Assembly: GCF_000719705.1 (NCBI RefSeq)
Contig: NZ_JOHO01000062.1
Location: 1-64,000, forward strand
DNA: 64,000 nt
Direction of reading: 5' to 3'
From: Streptomyces sp. NRRL S-350
GTDB lineage: Bacteria; Actinomycetota; Actinomycetes; Streptomycetales; Streptomycetaceae
Shown here: positions 15,846 through 28,940 of the stretch, in pieces
Layout of the letters: every line of letters starts with the position of its first letter
Position numbering within the stretch: the first letter of the stretch is position 1
Program-made: the position numbers and the translations under genes
Notes under the pieces: model-generated
Told to the model about the DNA's origin: nothing
The model's input: only the letters and a program-made list of their open reading frames with translations
Databases searched by the model: none

Positions 15846-17273
15846 TCAGTCCCGTCCCGGGCGCCGGGGGTTCTTGGTCTCGGCGCCGTGCGCGAAGCCG
15901 CCCGCGTCCTCGGCGCTGCGCCGCGGGCCGTCCTGGCGCTCCAGGCGGTCGAGTACACGCTTGAGATCGGTCAGCAGCAGGTCGGCGAGGTCGTGGCTGA
16001 ATCCGTTGCGTGCGACGATCCGCAGGACGGCCAGGTCGGTCCGGTTCTTCGGGAAGGTGTAGGCGGGTACCAGCCAGCCACGCTCGCGCAGTGCGGCGGA
16101 GACGTCGAAGACGCTGAACGCGTCGATCCCTTCACGGACCCGGAAGGCGAAGACGGGGGTCTCGCTGCCGTCGGTGATCAGCTCGAACGGGCCGAGCTTG
16201 GCGATCTCGGCAGACAGACGGGTGGCGACATCGCGGCAGGTCTGCTGGACGCGCCGGTAGCCGTCGAAGCCAAGGCGCAGGAAGTTGTAGTACTGGGCGA
16301 CGACCTGGGCGCCGGGGCGGGAGAAGTTGAGCGCGAAGGTCGGCATGTCGCCGCCCAGGTAGTTCACGTGGAAGACCAGGTCGTCGGGCAGCGCCTGCTC
16401 GTCGCGCCACAGCGCCCAGCCGACGCCGGGCATCACCAGGCCGAACTTGTGGCCGGAGGTGTTGATGGAGGCGACGCGCGGCAGCCGGAAGTCCCAGACG
16501 AGTTCCGGGTCCAGGAACGGGGCGATCATCGCGCCGGAGGCGCCGTCCACGTGGATCGGGATGTCCAGACCCGTGCGCTCCTGCAGGGCGTCCAGCGCGG
16601 CGGCGAGTTCGGCCACCGGTTCGTAGCTGCCGTCGAAGGTCGAGCCGAGCACCGCGACGACGCCGATGGTGTTCTCGTCGCACAGTTCGACCGCCGCCTC
16701 GGGGGAAAGGTGGTAGCGATCGCCCTCCATCGGGACGTAGCGGGCTTCGACGTCGAAGTAGTCCGCGAACTTCTCCCAGCAGATCTGGACGTTGATGCCC
16801 ATGACCAGGTTCGGCTTCGCCGCCTTCGCGTCCGCACCGCGGCGGTGCTGCCAGCGGCGCTTGAGTGCCAGGCCGCCGAGCATCGCCGCCTCGCTGGAGC
16901 CGGTGGTCGAGCAGCCGACCGCCCGGTGGGCGTCGGGGGCGTTCCACAGCCGGGCGAGCATGTGCACGCACCGCGTCTCCAGCTCGGCCGTCTGCGGGTA
17001 CTCGTCCTTGTCGATCATGTTCTTCTCGGCGCACTCGGCCATCAGCCGCAGCGCCTGCGGTTCGGCCCAGGTCGACACGAACGTCGCCAGGTTCAACCGG
17101 GCGTTGCCGTCCAGCATGAGCTCGTCGTGCACCAGCTGGTAGGCGGTTTCCGGCTCCATCTCGCCCTTCGGCAGGGCGTGACGGGGCACCTTGACGGGCT
17201 CCCGGCTGAACACGGGGTTGAGTTCCAGGTCGCGGCTGGGTCGATCGTGTTGCTGGCCTCGCTTGAGCGGCAT
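15846..17273 (-). CDS. gadB: Glutamate decarboxylase
   Basis: 475 residues from the ATG at 17273, preceded by AAGGGA; the ORF is open upstream but that part is a low-complexity shadow. It aligns along its length with bacterial Gad. MDKDEYP-like MIDKDEYPQTAELETRCVHM, GCSTTGSSEAAMLGGLALKR, PIHVDGASGAMIAPFLDP, and the PLP lysine in NTSGHKFGLVMPGVGW near residue 274 (Lys276 in E. coli). The reaction is L-glutamate to GABA plus CO2, consuming a proton. It probably gives acid tolerance or GABA supply, together with the adjacent amidotransferase. No antiporter gene is nearby. Confidence 0.92.
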   Translation of the reverse strand: MPLKRGQQHDRPSRDLELNPVFSREPVKVPRHALPKGEMEPETAYQLVHDELMLDGNARLNLATFVSTWAEPQALRLMAECAEKNMIDKDEYPQTAELETRCVHMLARLWNAPDAHRAVGCSTTGSSEAAMLGGLALKRRWQHRRGADAKAAKPNLVMGINVQICWEKFADYFDVEARYVPMEGDRYHLSPEAAVELCDENTIGVVAVLGSTFDGSYEPVAELAAALDALQERTGLDIPIHVDGASGAMIAPFLDPELVWDFRLPRVASINTSGHKFGLVMPGVGWALWRDEQALPDDLVFHVNYLGGDMPTFALNFSRPGAQVVAQYYNFLRLGFDGYRRVQQTCRDVATRLSAEIAKLGPFELITDGSETPVFAFRVREGIDAFSVFDVSAALRERGWLVPAYTFPKNRTDLAVLRIVARNGFSHDLADLLLTDLKRVLDRLERQDGPRRSAEDAGGFAHGAETKNPRRPGRD

Positions 17274-17408
17274 ACTCGGGGTCCCTTCGTCGACTCGTCG
17301 GGGGGGCGATCGCTGTGCGGGCACGGGTGGTACGGCGGCCGTCGCGGTCACCGGTGCGGGCCCACCACGCGGGCACCGCCGGCGGGCTCGGGTGCGGTCA
17401 GGGTGTGG

Positions 17409-17990
17409 CTACCCCTCGGCCTCCAGCGCGTCGGCCAGTTCCTGCTTGGCCATCCGCGAGCGTCCGGGGATGTCGGCCTCCTGGGCCTGGCGGTACAGCT
17501 CGTCCTTGGTCGGCTCGTCATCCCCGTGGCGCTCCGCCGCCTGCCGTTCGGCGACGGCGAGCGCCTCCTCGCGCCGCTCCTGGAACTTCACGCCGAGTTC
17601 CCGCAGCCGCTCCTCGTCCATCGCCTGCCGCAGCGCGGGCAGGATCTCGGACTCCTCCGTCTCGACGTGGTGCCTGACCGCCTCGACGAGTTCGGCGACC
17701 AGGGTGTCGAAATGCTTCGACTGCGGGTCGGTGGCCTGCAGACGCCTGATCAGGTGCTCGGCCTGCGCGTGCTCGTCCTCGCTGTGAGCCATCTGGTCCT
17801 TCTCCCCGGGCGCGTCCGTCGCGACGACCGGGTACACCCGCTCTTCCTCGGCGCGTGAGTGGGCGATCAACAGGGCCCCGACACGATCGAGCACGGCGAC
17901 CCGGTCCCCACCTCCCGCCTGCAGATGCTGGAACAGCTTCTCCACCTCGCGGTGGTCCGCGGTGATCAGCTCGACGACATCCTTCGTCAT
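17409..17990 (-). CDS. Hemerythrin HHE-domain protein with Rho-N-like tail
   Basis: 193 residues from an ATG at 17990 with GGGAGACGGA upstream. The histidine/acid pattern LITADHREVEKLFQHL, IAHSRAEEERVYP, HVETEESEILPAL fits a four-helix HHE cation-binding fold that holds a di-iron site. The last 35 residues (PTKDELYRQAQEADIPGRSR then MAKQELADALEA) look like a SAP/Rho-N motif often seen at the end of such streptomycete proteins. Likely role is sensing or buffering of iron, oxygen or nitric oxide. It starts the minus-strand run of this region, upstream of gadB by about 135 bp. Confidence 0.85.
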   Translation of the reverse strand: MTKDVVELITADHREVEKLFQHLQAGGGDRVAVLDRVGALLIAHSRAEEERVYPVVATDAPGEKDQMAHSEDEHAQAEHLIRRLQATDPQSKHFDTLVAELVEAVRHHVETEESEILPALRQAMDEERLRELGVKFQERREEALAVAERQAAERHGDDEPTKDELYRQAQEADIPGRSRMAKQELADALEAEG

Positions 17991-18528
17991 TCCGTCTCCC
18001 AACGATCCGGTGGCGGCCAGGAGCACCGCCTACCCCGAAAACGTGCCGGCACGCCGCCGTCACTCTCCGAGCCCGCCGCCGCCCGCGCGGGATCCCGGTC
18101 GCGCAACACGGGAGCCGCCTCATGAGCTGCTGGAGGTGGTAGCTGCGGAAGCGCAGAAGGAGAGGGAAGTGCCCGCTCCTGCTGTTGAGGAGCAGCAAGC
18201 CGTCGGGTGCGCAACGAGTGGGCCGGAGTCGAGCAGAGCCGAGCACCGGCCAGAACCGGGACCGCGCCGGGCAGTCATGTCCTCGCTGGGCAGGACAACC
18301 ACGCCTCGGGCGGCCGCGACGCCGGCTGGGACAGCTATCAAGCAGTGGCTTCCGGGCCGGGCGGCCAGGTGGAGGTCAACGGGGACTTCTACCCGACGCA
18401 CTGATCCTGCAGGCGGACAGGCGAAAGTTCTTCCAGAGACCGGGCAACCTTTCCGCGGGAACGGACCACTAAAGGCCAAGAGGGCACTGCCCCGAGCAGC
18501 GCCGCCCCTATCGGAGGAGACCGACCCC
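17991..18528. other. Divergent intergenic region, no gene recognised
   Basis: This separates the hemerythrin gene from the pectinase. A short frame ending at 18404 (VEVNGDFYPTH) has some protein character but no start or family. The last 20 bases carry GGAGGAGA, the ribosome site for the TTG start at 18529. Confidence 0.4.
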
Positions 18529-21009
18529 TTGTCAGATCAGAACCGCCGCAGGCACCACCGCCGTCGCTGGAGGCACCGCCGCGCGCTCACCATCGCCGGG
18601 GCCCTGGCGGTCGTCGGCACCGCCGTCCCGTTGGTCGCCAACGCGGCCCTGGACCACACCGGCAAGACGCTCACCGTGGCCACCGACGGCAGCGGCCGCT
18701 ATCGGACGGTGCAGGCCGCGGTCGACGCCGCCTTGCCCAGGGACGTCATCAGCATCGCCAAGGGCACATACCACGAGGTGGTTTCGGTGCCCTCGAGCAA
18801 GACCGGGCTGACCCTCAAGGGCGCCACCGGCAACCCGGAGGACGTCGTCATCACCTACGGCAACGCAGCCGGGAGCACGAGGGCCGGCGGCACCAAGCTC
18901 GGCACCATGGGCAGCGCCACCGCCACCTTCGCCGCCGCCAGGATGACCGTGGAGGACCTCACTGTCGTCAACACCTTCGACAAGGCAGCGAATCCGAACG
19001 TCACCGACACCCAGGCTGTCGCCGTGAACGCCGAGGGCGACCGCCAGGTGTTCCGCAACGATCGCATCATCGGCCACCAGGACACCCTGCTCACCTGGTC
19101 TCCCCAGGCCATGGCCCAGACCCGGCAGTACTTCACCGACGACTTCATCGAAGGCGACGTCGACTTCATCTTCGGCAACGCCACCGCCGTTCTCGACCAC
19201 GCCACGATCCAGGCCGTCGACGACGGTGCGCCCGCCGACGGCCTGAACGGCTTCCTCACTGCGGCCAACACCGAGACCTCGCACAAGTACGGGCTGCTCA
19301 TCACCGACAGCACCGTCCGCAGCATCGCCAAGGACGGTACGTACTACCTCGGCCGCCCCTGGCATCCCTACGGCTCCTCGGTCGCCCAGGTGGTGGTCCG
19401 CAACACCCAGCTTCCCGCCGCGCTCAAGACAGCGCCCTGGACGGACATGTCCGGCTTCGCCTGGCAGTCGGCTCGATTCGCCTCCTACCACAACACCCGG
19501 GCGGGCGTCGCCATCACGGACGGGCCCCAGCTGACGGACACCCAGGCGGCCGACTACACCGCGCGGACGTACCTGGCGGGCACCGACGGCTGGGACCCGG
19601 TCCGCACCAGGCCGTCCGGCACTCCTACGCCTGGCAGCACTACGCCCGGCAGCACCGCGACCGGCGACACCCGTCACGTCACCGAACCCGCCGTGCCGAC
19701 CGCCGTCTGCGCGACTGTCACCTCCGGCCTCGCGATGACCGGCCGGACCACCGACCAGACCAGCGAAGCCACGCCGCCGGACACGGCACGGGTCCAGAAG
19801 GCCCTGGACGGCTGCACCCGGAGCGGATCCGCCCCGGTCGCCGTCCGACTCAAGGCCGCCGACGCCACCCGAACAGCCTTCCTCACCGGCCCACTGACGG
19901 TCCATCAGGGGGAGGTCCTGCTGCTCGACGACAACGTCACCCTCTACGGCTCCCGCAACCCCGCCGACTACCAGGTCAACGGCAAGCCCACCTGCGGCAC
20001 TCTCGCCTCGAGCAGCGGCGGTTGCAAGCCGCTGATCTCCGTGGCCGGGGCGAACGCGGGCATCGAGGCGGTGCGGGCCGGCGACGGCAGCCAGGGTCGG
20101 ATAGACGGCCGGGGCGACCAGACGATCCTCGGCACCAACACCACCTGGTGGCAGCTGGCCACCGAGGCGCAGAAGGCCAACCAGAACCAGAACAACCCCC
20201 GCCTGATGCAGATCGACAACTCCGACAACTTCACGCTGTACCACATCGACCTGCTGAGCTCCGCCAACTTCCACGTGGTCTACAACGGCGGCAACGGCTT
20301 CACCGCGTGGGGCGTGCGGATCAAGACCCCGGCGACGGCCCGCAACACCGACGGCATCGACCCGGCGGGCGCCACCAACGTCACCATCACCGACTCGTAC
20401 CTCATGGACGGCGACGACGGCATCGCGATCAAGGGCGGCAGCAAGGCCAGCAGCAACATCACCGTGTCGGGCAACCACTTCTACGGCACCCACGGCATCT
20501 CCATCGGCAGCGAGACCACCAGCGGCGTCAGCAACGTCCTGTTCCGCGACAACACCCTCACCGGCACCGACAGCCTGGGCAACACCAGCGGCAGCAGCAC
20601 CGGCATCCGGATCAAGAGCTCCCCGGCCAACGGCGGCAAGGTCACCGACGTCAGCTACCTCGACACCTGCCTGGACGCGGTCCGCGCCCCGCTCGTCTTC
20701 GACACCCACTACTCTGCGGGCAGCGGCTCCGGCGTCCCCGTCTTCACCGACATCGTCGTCGACGGCGTCACAGCGACGCACTCGCCCAGCAGCGCGAAGT
20801 CCACCTTCGTCGGCCTGGACGCGGCCCACCCGCTGGGTCTGACCCTGCGCAACGCCAACCTGGACGTCACCACCAACACCGCCGCCTACGCCACTGTCAA
20901 GGCCGCCAACACCGACCTGCGCTTCTCCGGCACCGACGTGAACGTCACCACGGCCGCCAGCTCGGGCTCGGCGCCCAGCTGCACCTTCCCCCCCTACCCG
21001 GCCCTCTGA
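18529..21009 (+). CDS. Secreted pectin methylesterase (CE8)-polygalacturonase (GH28) fusion
   Basis: 826 residues from a TTG at 18529 with GGAGGAGA upstream; the open frame extends earlier but without coding character. A basic lead and hydrophobic core (ALTIAGALAVVGTAVPLVANA) form a signal peptide. Residues 40-360 are a CE8 esterase with GTYHEVV, GHQDTLL, DFIFGNA and YLGRPW. A Thr/Pro/Ser linker near 365-385 leads to a GH28 domain with NTDGIDPAG, DGDDGIAIKGG, THGISIGSE and TGIRIKSS. One polypeptide could therefore de-esterify and then cleave homogalacturonan outside the cell. It is the only plus-strand hydrolase of the island. Confidence 0.9.
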   Translation: MSDQNRRRHHRRRWRHRRALTIAGALAVVGTAVPLVANAALDHTGKTLTVATDGSGRYRTVQAAVDAALPRDVISIAKGTYHEVVSVPSSKTGLTLKGATGNPEDVVITYGNAAGSTRAGGTKLGTMGSATATFAAARMTVEDLTVVNTFDKAANPNVTDTQAVAVNAEGDRQVFRNDRIIGHQDTLLTWSPQAMAQTRQYFTDDFIEGDVDFIFGNATAVLDHATIQAVDDGAPADGLNGFLTAANTETSHKYGLLITDSTVRSIAKDGTYYLGRPWHPYGSSVAQVVVRNTQLPAALKTAPWTDMSGFAWQSARFASYHNTRAGVAITDGPQLTDTQAADYTARTYLAGTDGWDPVRTRPSGTPTPGSTTPGSTATGDTRHVTEPAVPTAVCATVTSGLAMTGRTTDQTSEATPPDTARVQKALDGCTRSGSAPVAVRLKAADATRTAFLTGPLTVHQGEVLLLDDNVTLYGSRNPADYQVNGKPTCGTLASSSGGCKPLISVAGANAGIEAVRAGDGSQGRIDGRGDQTILGTNTTWWQLATEAQKANQNQNNPRLMQIDNSDNFTLYHIDLLSSANFHVVYNGGNGFTAWGVRIKTPATARNTDGIDPAGATNVTITDSYLMDGDDGIAIKGGSKASSNITVSGNHFYGTHGISIGSETTSGVSNVLFRDNTLTGTDSLGNTSGSSTGIRIKSSPANGGKVTDVSYLDTCLDAVRAPLVFDTHYSAGSGSGVPVFTDIVVDGVTATHSPSSAKSTFVGLDAAHPLGLTLRNANLDVTTNTAAYATVKAANTDLRFSGTDVNVTTAASSGSAPSCTFPPYPAL

Positions 21010-21057
21010 GGTCCGGTAGGGCCAGCAGGCACCGGCCAATCACGGGACGACCCACCC

Positions 21058-21165
21058 GCATCACCCGCTTCGAGGACCTGCTCGCCCTCGAGCCGCTCCT
21101 CGCCACCCTGCCGGAGCGCGACCGAACGATCGTCTCCCTGCGTTTCGGGGAGGAACAGACCGGCC
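21058..21165 (+). pseudogene. Fragment of a SigB/SigF-type sigma factor
   Basis: The reading EDLLALEPLLATLPERDRTI followed by VSLRFGEEQT is the start of sigma-70 region 4 of stress-type sigma factors. Nothing of regions 2 and 3 is present and the frame ends within 30 bp, so it is a scrap, probably brought in by the neighbouring IS3 element. Confidence 0.55.
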
Positions 21166-21212
21166 TTCCCCTCGTAGCGTGGAGGCCGTGACTGGCCGAG
21201 AAGTTGGGAGTC

Positions 21213-21326
21213 ATGGCGGAGAAGAGGCGGAAGTTCGACGCGGAGTTCCGTGAGGGGGCCGTGCGGATCGTGGCCGAGACCGGGAGGCCGACGGCGGAGG
21301 TCGCGCGAGAGCTCGGGATCCACCTT
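21213..21326 (+). mobile_element. IS3-family OrfA N-terminal scrap
   Basis: MAEKRRKFDAEFREGAVRIV and then TAEVARELGIH are the helix-turn-helix start of IS3-type OrfA. The frame is cut at 21326, exactly where the terminator hairpin of the minus-strand gene begins. Confidence 0.7.
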
Positions 21327-21356
21327 GTGCCCCGGTGCCTGGAGGCACCGGGGCAC
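21327..21356 (-). terminator. Terminator of the beta-helix/CBM13 gene
   Basis: GTGCCCCGGTGCC at 21327-21339 pairs perfectly with 21344-21356 around TGGA. It lies 23 bp beyond the stop at 21379. Confidence 0.75.
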
Positions 21357-21378
21357 CCGGGAGCACCCGGGAGTAGCT

Positions 21379-23916
<2,538 letters not shown>

Positions 23917-23921
23917 TCAGC

Positions 23922-25460
<1,539 letters not shown>

Positions 25461-25467
25461 CTACGGA

Positions 25468-25547
25468 CGAGGACACGAGGGCGGGGCACGCGGGGACGCG
25501 GGCACGCGAGGACACGGGGACGCGGGCACGCGGGCACGCGGGGACGG
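25468..25547. repeat. Short GC-rich direct repeats upstream of the GH54 gene
   Basis: Units related to GGCACGCG and GGGGACGCG alternate about eight times (e.g. GGACACGGGGACGCGGGCAC). They lie within 100 bp of the start codon, in or near the 5' leader. No symmetry suggesting a protein site was found. Confidence 0.6.
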
Positions 25548-25829
25548 AACGGCGACTGCGGACCACCGGCGGGACGTGCTGCGCCCCGCCGTCGCTCCGC
25601 GATGGGTACGACGCATTCCCGGTGCGATGGATCAGGCTCATGGGCGGGGCGGCGGCCGGGAAGAACACCCGGCGGCAGTGCGCGCGGGCGGCGACCGGCC
25701 GCGCCGGGCCCGGTCCCGGGTTCGGATTCGAATCCGGACCCGGCAGGACGGAGCGGTCGTTCTACCAGCCCGGGGCCGTTCCTGGGTTCGCCGGGCGGCC
25801 CCGGGAGGGGAGATGAGGCAGCTCATTCA

Positions 25830-25843
25830 TGTGAGCGCTCACA
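25830..25843. promoter_or_regulatory. LacI/GalR-family operator
   Basis: TGTGAGCGCTCACA is a perfect 14-bp palindrome with the central CG typical of LacI-family sites. With two more bases (TGTGAGCGCTCACAAT) it equals 16 bases of the symmetric lac operator. It sits between the two arabinan/glucan-type secreted hydrolase genes and upstream of GH54. No LacI-type gene is in the window, so the regulator would act in trans. Confidence 0.65.
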
Positions 25844-26074
25844 ATCGAGGGGGACGATCACCGGCGTGCACCGCCTGCCCCAGGGGCCCGCGGTGAGCCG
25901 AAATGAGACTGACACAGGTGTCGGCCGTATTACAAGGCATGTGCAGCACAAGCCTTTTCCCGAACGCACGGCCGGACGGCAGGCGCTGTCCGGCCCCCAG
26001 GAGGCGGGCTGATCCGGCCCCCAGGGAGGCGGGCTGATCCAGCCGCGGAGCCCGCGGTGCGGCGGACGACGCAG
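25844..26074. repeat. Intergenic region with a 25-bp tandem duplication at 25991-26040
   Basis: The segment starting CGGCCCCCAGGAGGCGGGCT is repeated immediately with one inserted G. No gene is visible between the operator and the terminator of the next gene. Confidence 0.6.
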
Positions 26075-26113
26075 CGCGCCGGCCGGTCCCGGGATCGTGG
26101 ACCGGCCGGCGCG
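26075..26113 (-). terminator. Terminator of the CBM56/beta-helix gene
   Basis: CGCGCCGGCCGGTC at 26075-26088 pairs perfectly with 26100-26113 over 14 bp with an 11-base loop, 20 bp past the stop at 26133. Confidence 0.7.
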
Positions 26114-26132
26114 TCGGGCGCTGGGCGCCGGG

Positions 26133-28496
26133 TCAGGGGAAGGCGACCACGTTGCTGGGCACGGTGCTGCCCGTGGGCGTGCTCGCCCCCGTGTCGTTGA
26201 TGACGTGGGTGATCGTGCCCTTGCCCCCGAGGGAGACGGTGAACGTGTCGTGGAACCGCACACCCGGGGCGGCCGGCACCTCGAACGCGTGGTAACTGCT
26301 CACCGACGGGTCGACGTTGAAGTAGCAGTAGCTGCCCAGGCCCCACGCCTCGTGCGAGGTGACGTTGTCGCCCACCTTGTACGCGGCGTAGCCGTTGACC
26401 CCAGCCGGGCCCATCCAGGCGCCCTGGTTCGGCACGTCGTACGGCATCTCGTTCTGGAAGAAGATCGTCCTGCCGTTCTGGCCGTTCCAGGTGACGTCGT
26501 ACTTCTGGTAGTGCTCGACGAACAGGCCCGTCGCCTCGACGCTGTCGCCGTTGACGACCAGTCCGTTGTCGGCCGTGTTGACGCCCCAGCCGACCGTGCC
26601 CGCGTTGCCGTGGTCGGCGCGCCAGGCCCAGATGTCGTCGATGATCACGTCGCTGCTGTCGACGACCAGGCTCGCGGTCGCCCTGCCCGCGATCTCGCCG
26701 CCGATCCGGAAGAACACGTCCTGGACGGTCGTCGGGTCGGCCGCGTGACGCGCGCCCGCCCCCGGCGCCCCGACCGTCAGCAGCGCGGCCGAGTTGGTGG
26801 TGCCCGCATCGAACAGCAGGCCCTTGAGCCGGACACCGTCGACGTCCGCCACCCGCATCGCGTCGACCCCGTTGTCCGGCACGAACGTCGGGTAGCCGAT
26901 GCCCAGGACCACCGTGTCGGCCCTGGTCACGTCGAGCGTCCGGTCCAGGTGGTACACGCCCGGGGTGACGAACAGGTCGCAGCCCTGGGCCAGCGCCGCG
27001 TTGATGGTCGAGGCGGTGTCGCCGGCCTTGACGACGTAGAACCGGTCCATCGCCAGCGAACTGCCCGCGGTGCTGCCGCCCGCCCAGCTGGGGCCCGAGG
27101 CGTCGGTGCGCAGCGCGGGCAGGAACACCCGGTAGCGGCCGGCGCCGTCGACGTAGAGGTAGGGCACGTCACGCGAGACGGGGGTGGTGCCCAGCGTGGT
27201 CTCCGGGGGGTTCGGGAAGGTGTTCGCCGGCGCGCCGCCGGTGCCGGAGAAGACCATGTTCCACACGCCGCCGCTCCAACTGCCCAGGCTGCTGTCCCGG
27301 GTGTACCACTGCTGCTGCGAGGAGGAGGACGCCTGGCCCGTCACCTTGCTGTCGGCGAGGTAGCCGCCGCTCGCCCACCCGTAGCCGGCCGGGTACAGCT
27401 GAAGGTCACCCCGAACGTCGACGCGCCGCAGCGGCGCCGCCTGCGCCACCGCCCAGCGGTTGCCGCCGGCCGGGTTGATGGCCAGGTTCTCCGCCGAGCG
27501 CCAGAAGTTCTGCGTCGCGTTGCCCGCGTCCGAGGCGTTGAACGCGTCGACCGTGACATGGCCGTTGATGGTCACGTCGTCCGGGTTGAGCCCCAGGCCC
27601 GCGACCGAGGTGTAGAACCCGACGTTGTCCTCCACGTTGTACACGCCGGGCTTGAACAGGTCGGCCACCCGGTCCTCGGAGAACTGCGCGGTGTTGGTGT
27701 CCTTCATCCGGGCGAACTGGGCGTCGAGCTGCGCCTGGATGGCGGCGCTGGACATGCCCGGGTCGAAGACGTGCACGGAGGGGCCGAAGTCCGGGGTGTC
27801 GGACTGGGTCGGACACCCACCCGTCGAGCCGCCGATGGTGAAGGCGGCCGCCGCCGTCGCCGAGTCGGTCAGGCCGGAGGCGAACGCGACGGCCCGTACG
27901 GTCGTCGTGGCGGCGACGGTGATCGGCCCGGTGTAGCGGGCCGACGAGGCCGTCGGGACGGAGCCGTCGACGGTGTAGCGGATCGTCGAGCCCGCCGTCG
28001 CGTCCGTGATGGTGACCGACTGCGCACTCGGGAACGAGCCGCCGGCCGGATTGAACACCGGTGTGGCGACCCGGCCCGGGCCGCCGCCACCGCCCTGCGC
28101 GTAGCTGAAGTGGGGGGTGTCGTACTGCGGGCCGTTCTTCTCGTAGGTGAACCAGTACTCGACCACCGTGCCGGTGGAGAGCGAGCCGACGGTCCGGGTC
28201 CAGGTGCCCGCCTCGTTCGTCATCCGGAAGTTCTGCTGGCCGGCGCCGTTGACCAGGTAGTGGACGTCGACGTAGAGCGCCGGCGTCGTCGGTGTGAACG
28301 CGATCCGCACCTGGGAGGCGCCGAGCGCGGTGGCGCTCTGGGTGTAGTCGCCGGACGCCGCGGCCCCGGACGCGGACGCGGACGCGGACGTGAGGCCGAA
28401 CAGCCCGGCGAACGCCAGGGCGAGAACGGCGAACAGCGCCACGGCCCGTGACGGCCTGCGCCCCGGACCCGAGCGAGGAAGGACTGAGCGATGCAT
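26133..28496 (-). CDS. Secreted CBM56-like/chitobiase-C/beta-helix protein
   Basis: 787 residues from an ATG at 28496 with GAGAGGAA upstream. A signal peptide (AVALFAVLALAFAGLFGL, then Ala/Ser-rich) leads to a CBM56-like beta-1,3-glucan-binding domain (YVDVHYLVNGAGQQNFRMTN, about 45-130). Next is a CHB_HEX_C-type module (GSTIRYTVDGSVPTASSARY, about 145-220), and then a long pectate-lyase-like beta-helix region starting SVHVFDPGMSS and containing GLGLNPDDVTINGHVTVDAF. Related actinobacterial proteins are often mislabelled adenylyl cyclase or coagulation factor. I infer a glucan- or mycodextran-acting enzyme, possibly GH55/GH87-like; catalytic residues cannot be named. Confidence 0.75.
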   Translation of the reverse strand: MHRSVLPRSGPGRRPSRAVALFAVLALAFAGLFGLTSASASASGAAASGDYTQSATALGASQVRIAFTPTTPALYVDVHYLVNGAGQQNFRMTNEAGTWTRTVGSLSTGTVVEYWFTYEKNGPQYDTPHFSYAQGGGGGPGRVATPVFNPAGGSFPSAQSVTITDATAGSTIRYTVDGSVPTASSARYTGPITVAATTTVRAVAFASGLTDSATAAAAFTIGGSTGGCPTQSDTPDFGPSVHVFDPGMSSAAIQAQLDAQFARMKDTNTAQFSEDRVADLFKPGVYNVEDNVGFYTSVAGLGLNPDDVTINGHVTVDAFNASDAGNATQNFWRSAENLAINPAGGNRWAVAQAAPLRRVDVRGDLQLYPAGYGWASGGYLADSKVTGQASSSSQQQWYTRDSSLGSWSGGVWNMVFSGTGGAPANTFPNPPETTLGTTPVSRDVPYLYVDGAGRYRVFLPALRTDASGPSWAGGSTAGSSLAMDRFYVVKAGDTASTINAALAQGCDLFVTPGVYHLDRTLDVTRADTVVLGIGYPTFVPDNGVDAMRVADVDGVRLKGLLFDAGTTNSAALLTVGAPGAGARHAADPTTVQDVFFRIGGEIAGRATASLVVDSSDVIIDDIWAWRADHGNAGTVGWGVNTADNGLVVNGDSVEATGLFVEHYQKYDVTWNGQNGRTIFFQNEMPYDVPNQGAWMGPAGVNGYAAYKVGDNVTSHEAWGLGSYCYFNVDPSVSSYHAFEVPAAPGVRFHDTFTVSLGGKGTITHVINDTGASTPTGSTVPSNVVAFP

Positions 28497-28693
28497 GCGG
28501 TGGATTCCTCTCGTCCGCGTTCGCGCGAATGAACACCGGATCGGCCCTGCGGAAGCGCCGGCATCACTTCAGGGCATGACCCTGGGCCACCGCGGGGCAG
28601 ACGCCTTCGAACCGGCCCACAAGGGCCGTCGCCCAACGGCCGATCGAGTGTGGGCATGTCAGAAGGGGAGTGTCCTGCCGGCCCGAACCACCG

Positions 28694-28882
28694 TCAAGAG
28701 CCGGCACAGAGGACGTGGGCGGGTACCGAAAGCCGCCCCGTCCAGCAGGCGCCGGTCTCCCCGCCGTAGAAGGGCCCGGGGACGTTGAGCCACAGCCGGT
28801 CTTCCCAACGGCCCCGAAAGGCACCACGGTCGTCGCCGAGGACGGCCACCGGGTCGAAGTAGAGCGTCACCCGAGAGACCAA
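28694..28882 (-). pseudogene. N-terminal fragment of a conserved hypothetical gene
   Basis: The reading VTLYFDPVAVLGDD, then RWEDRLWLNVPGPFYGGET and CWTGRLSVPAHVL, looks strongly coding and resembles the start of a larger streptomycete protein of unknown role. It stops after about 60 residues without a plausible C-terminus. Flanking sequence on both sides (28497-28693 and 28883-28940) shows no other gene. Confidence 0.4.
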
Positions 28883-28940
28883 GCGTCATCCGCAGAGACC
28901 AGGTGTCGCGGGTCAGGAGAGGTCGATGACGTCTCGCTGA

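Noticed and set aside
18532..21039. An 835-codon open frame on the minus strand opposite the pectinase
   Set aside because: It is an antisense shadow caused by GC-rich third positions; it is Gly/Val/Asp/Arg-biased and has no motifs, whereas the plus strand has two complete enzyme domains.
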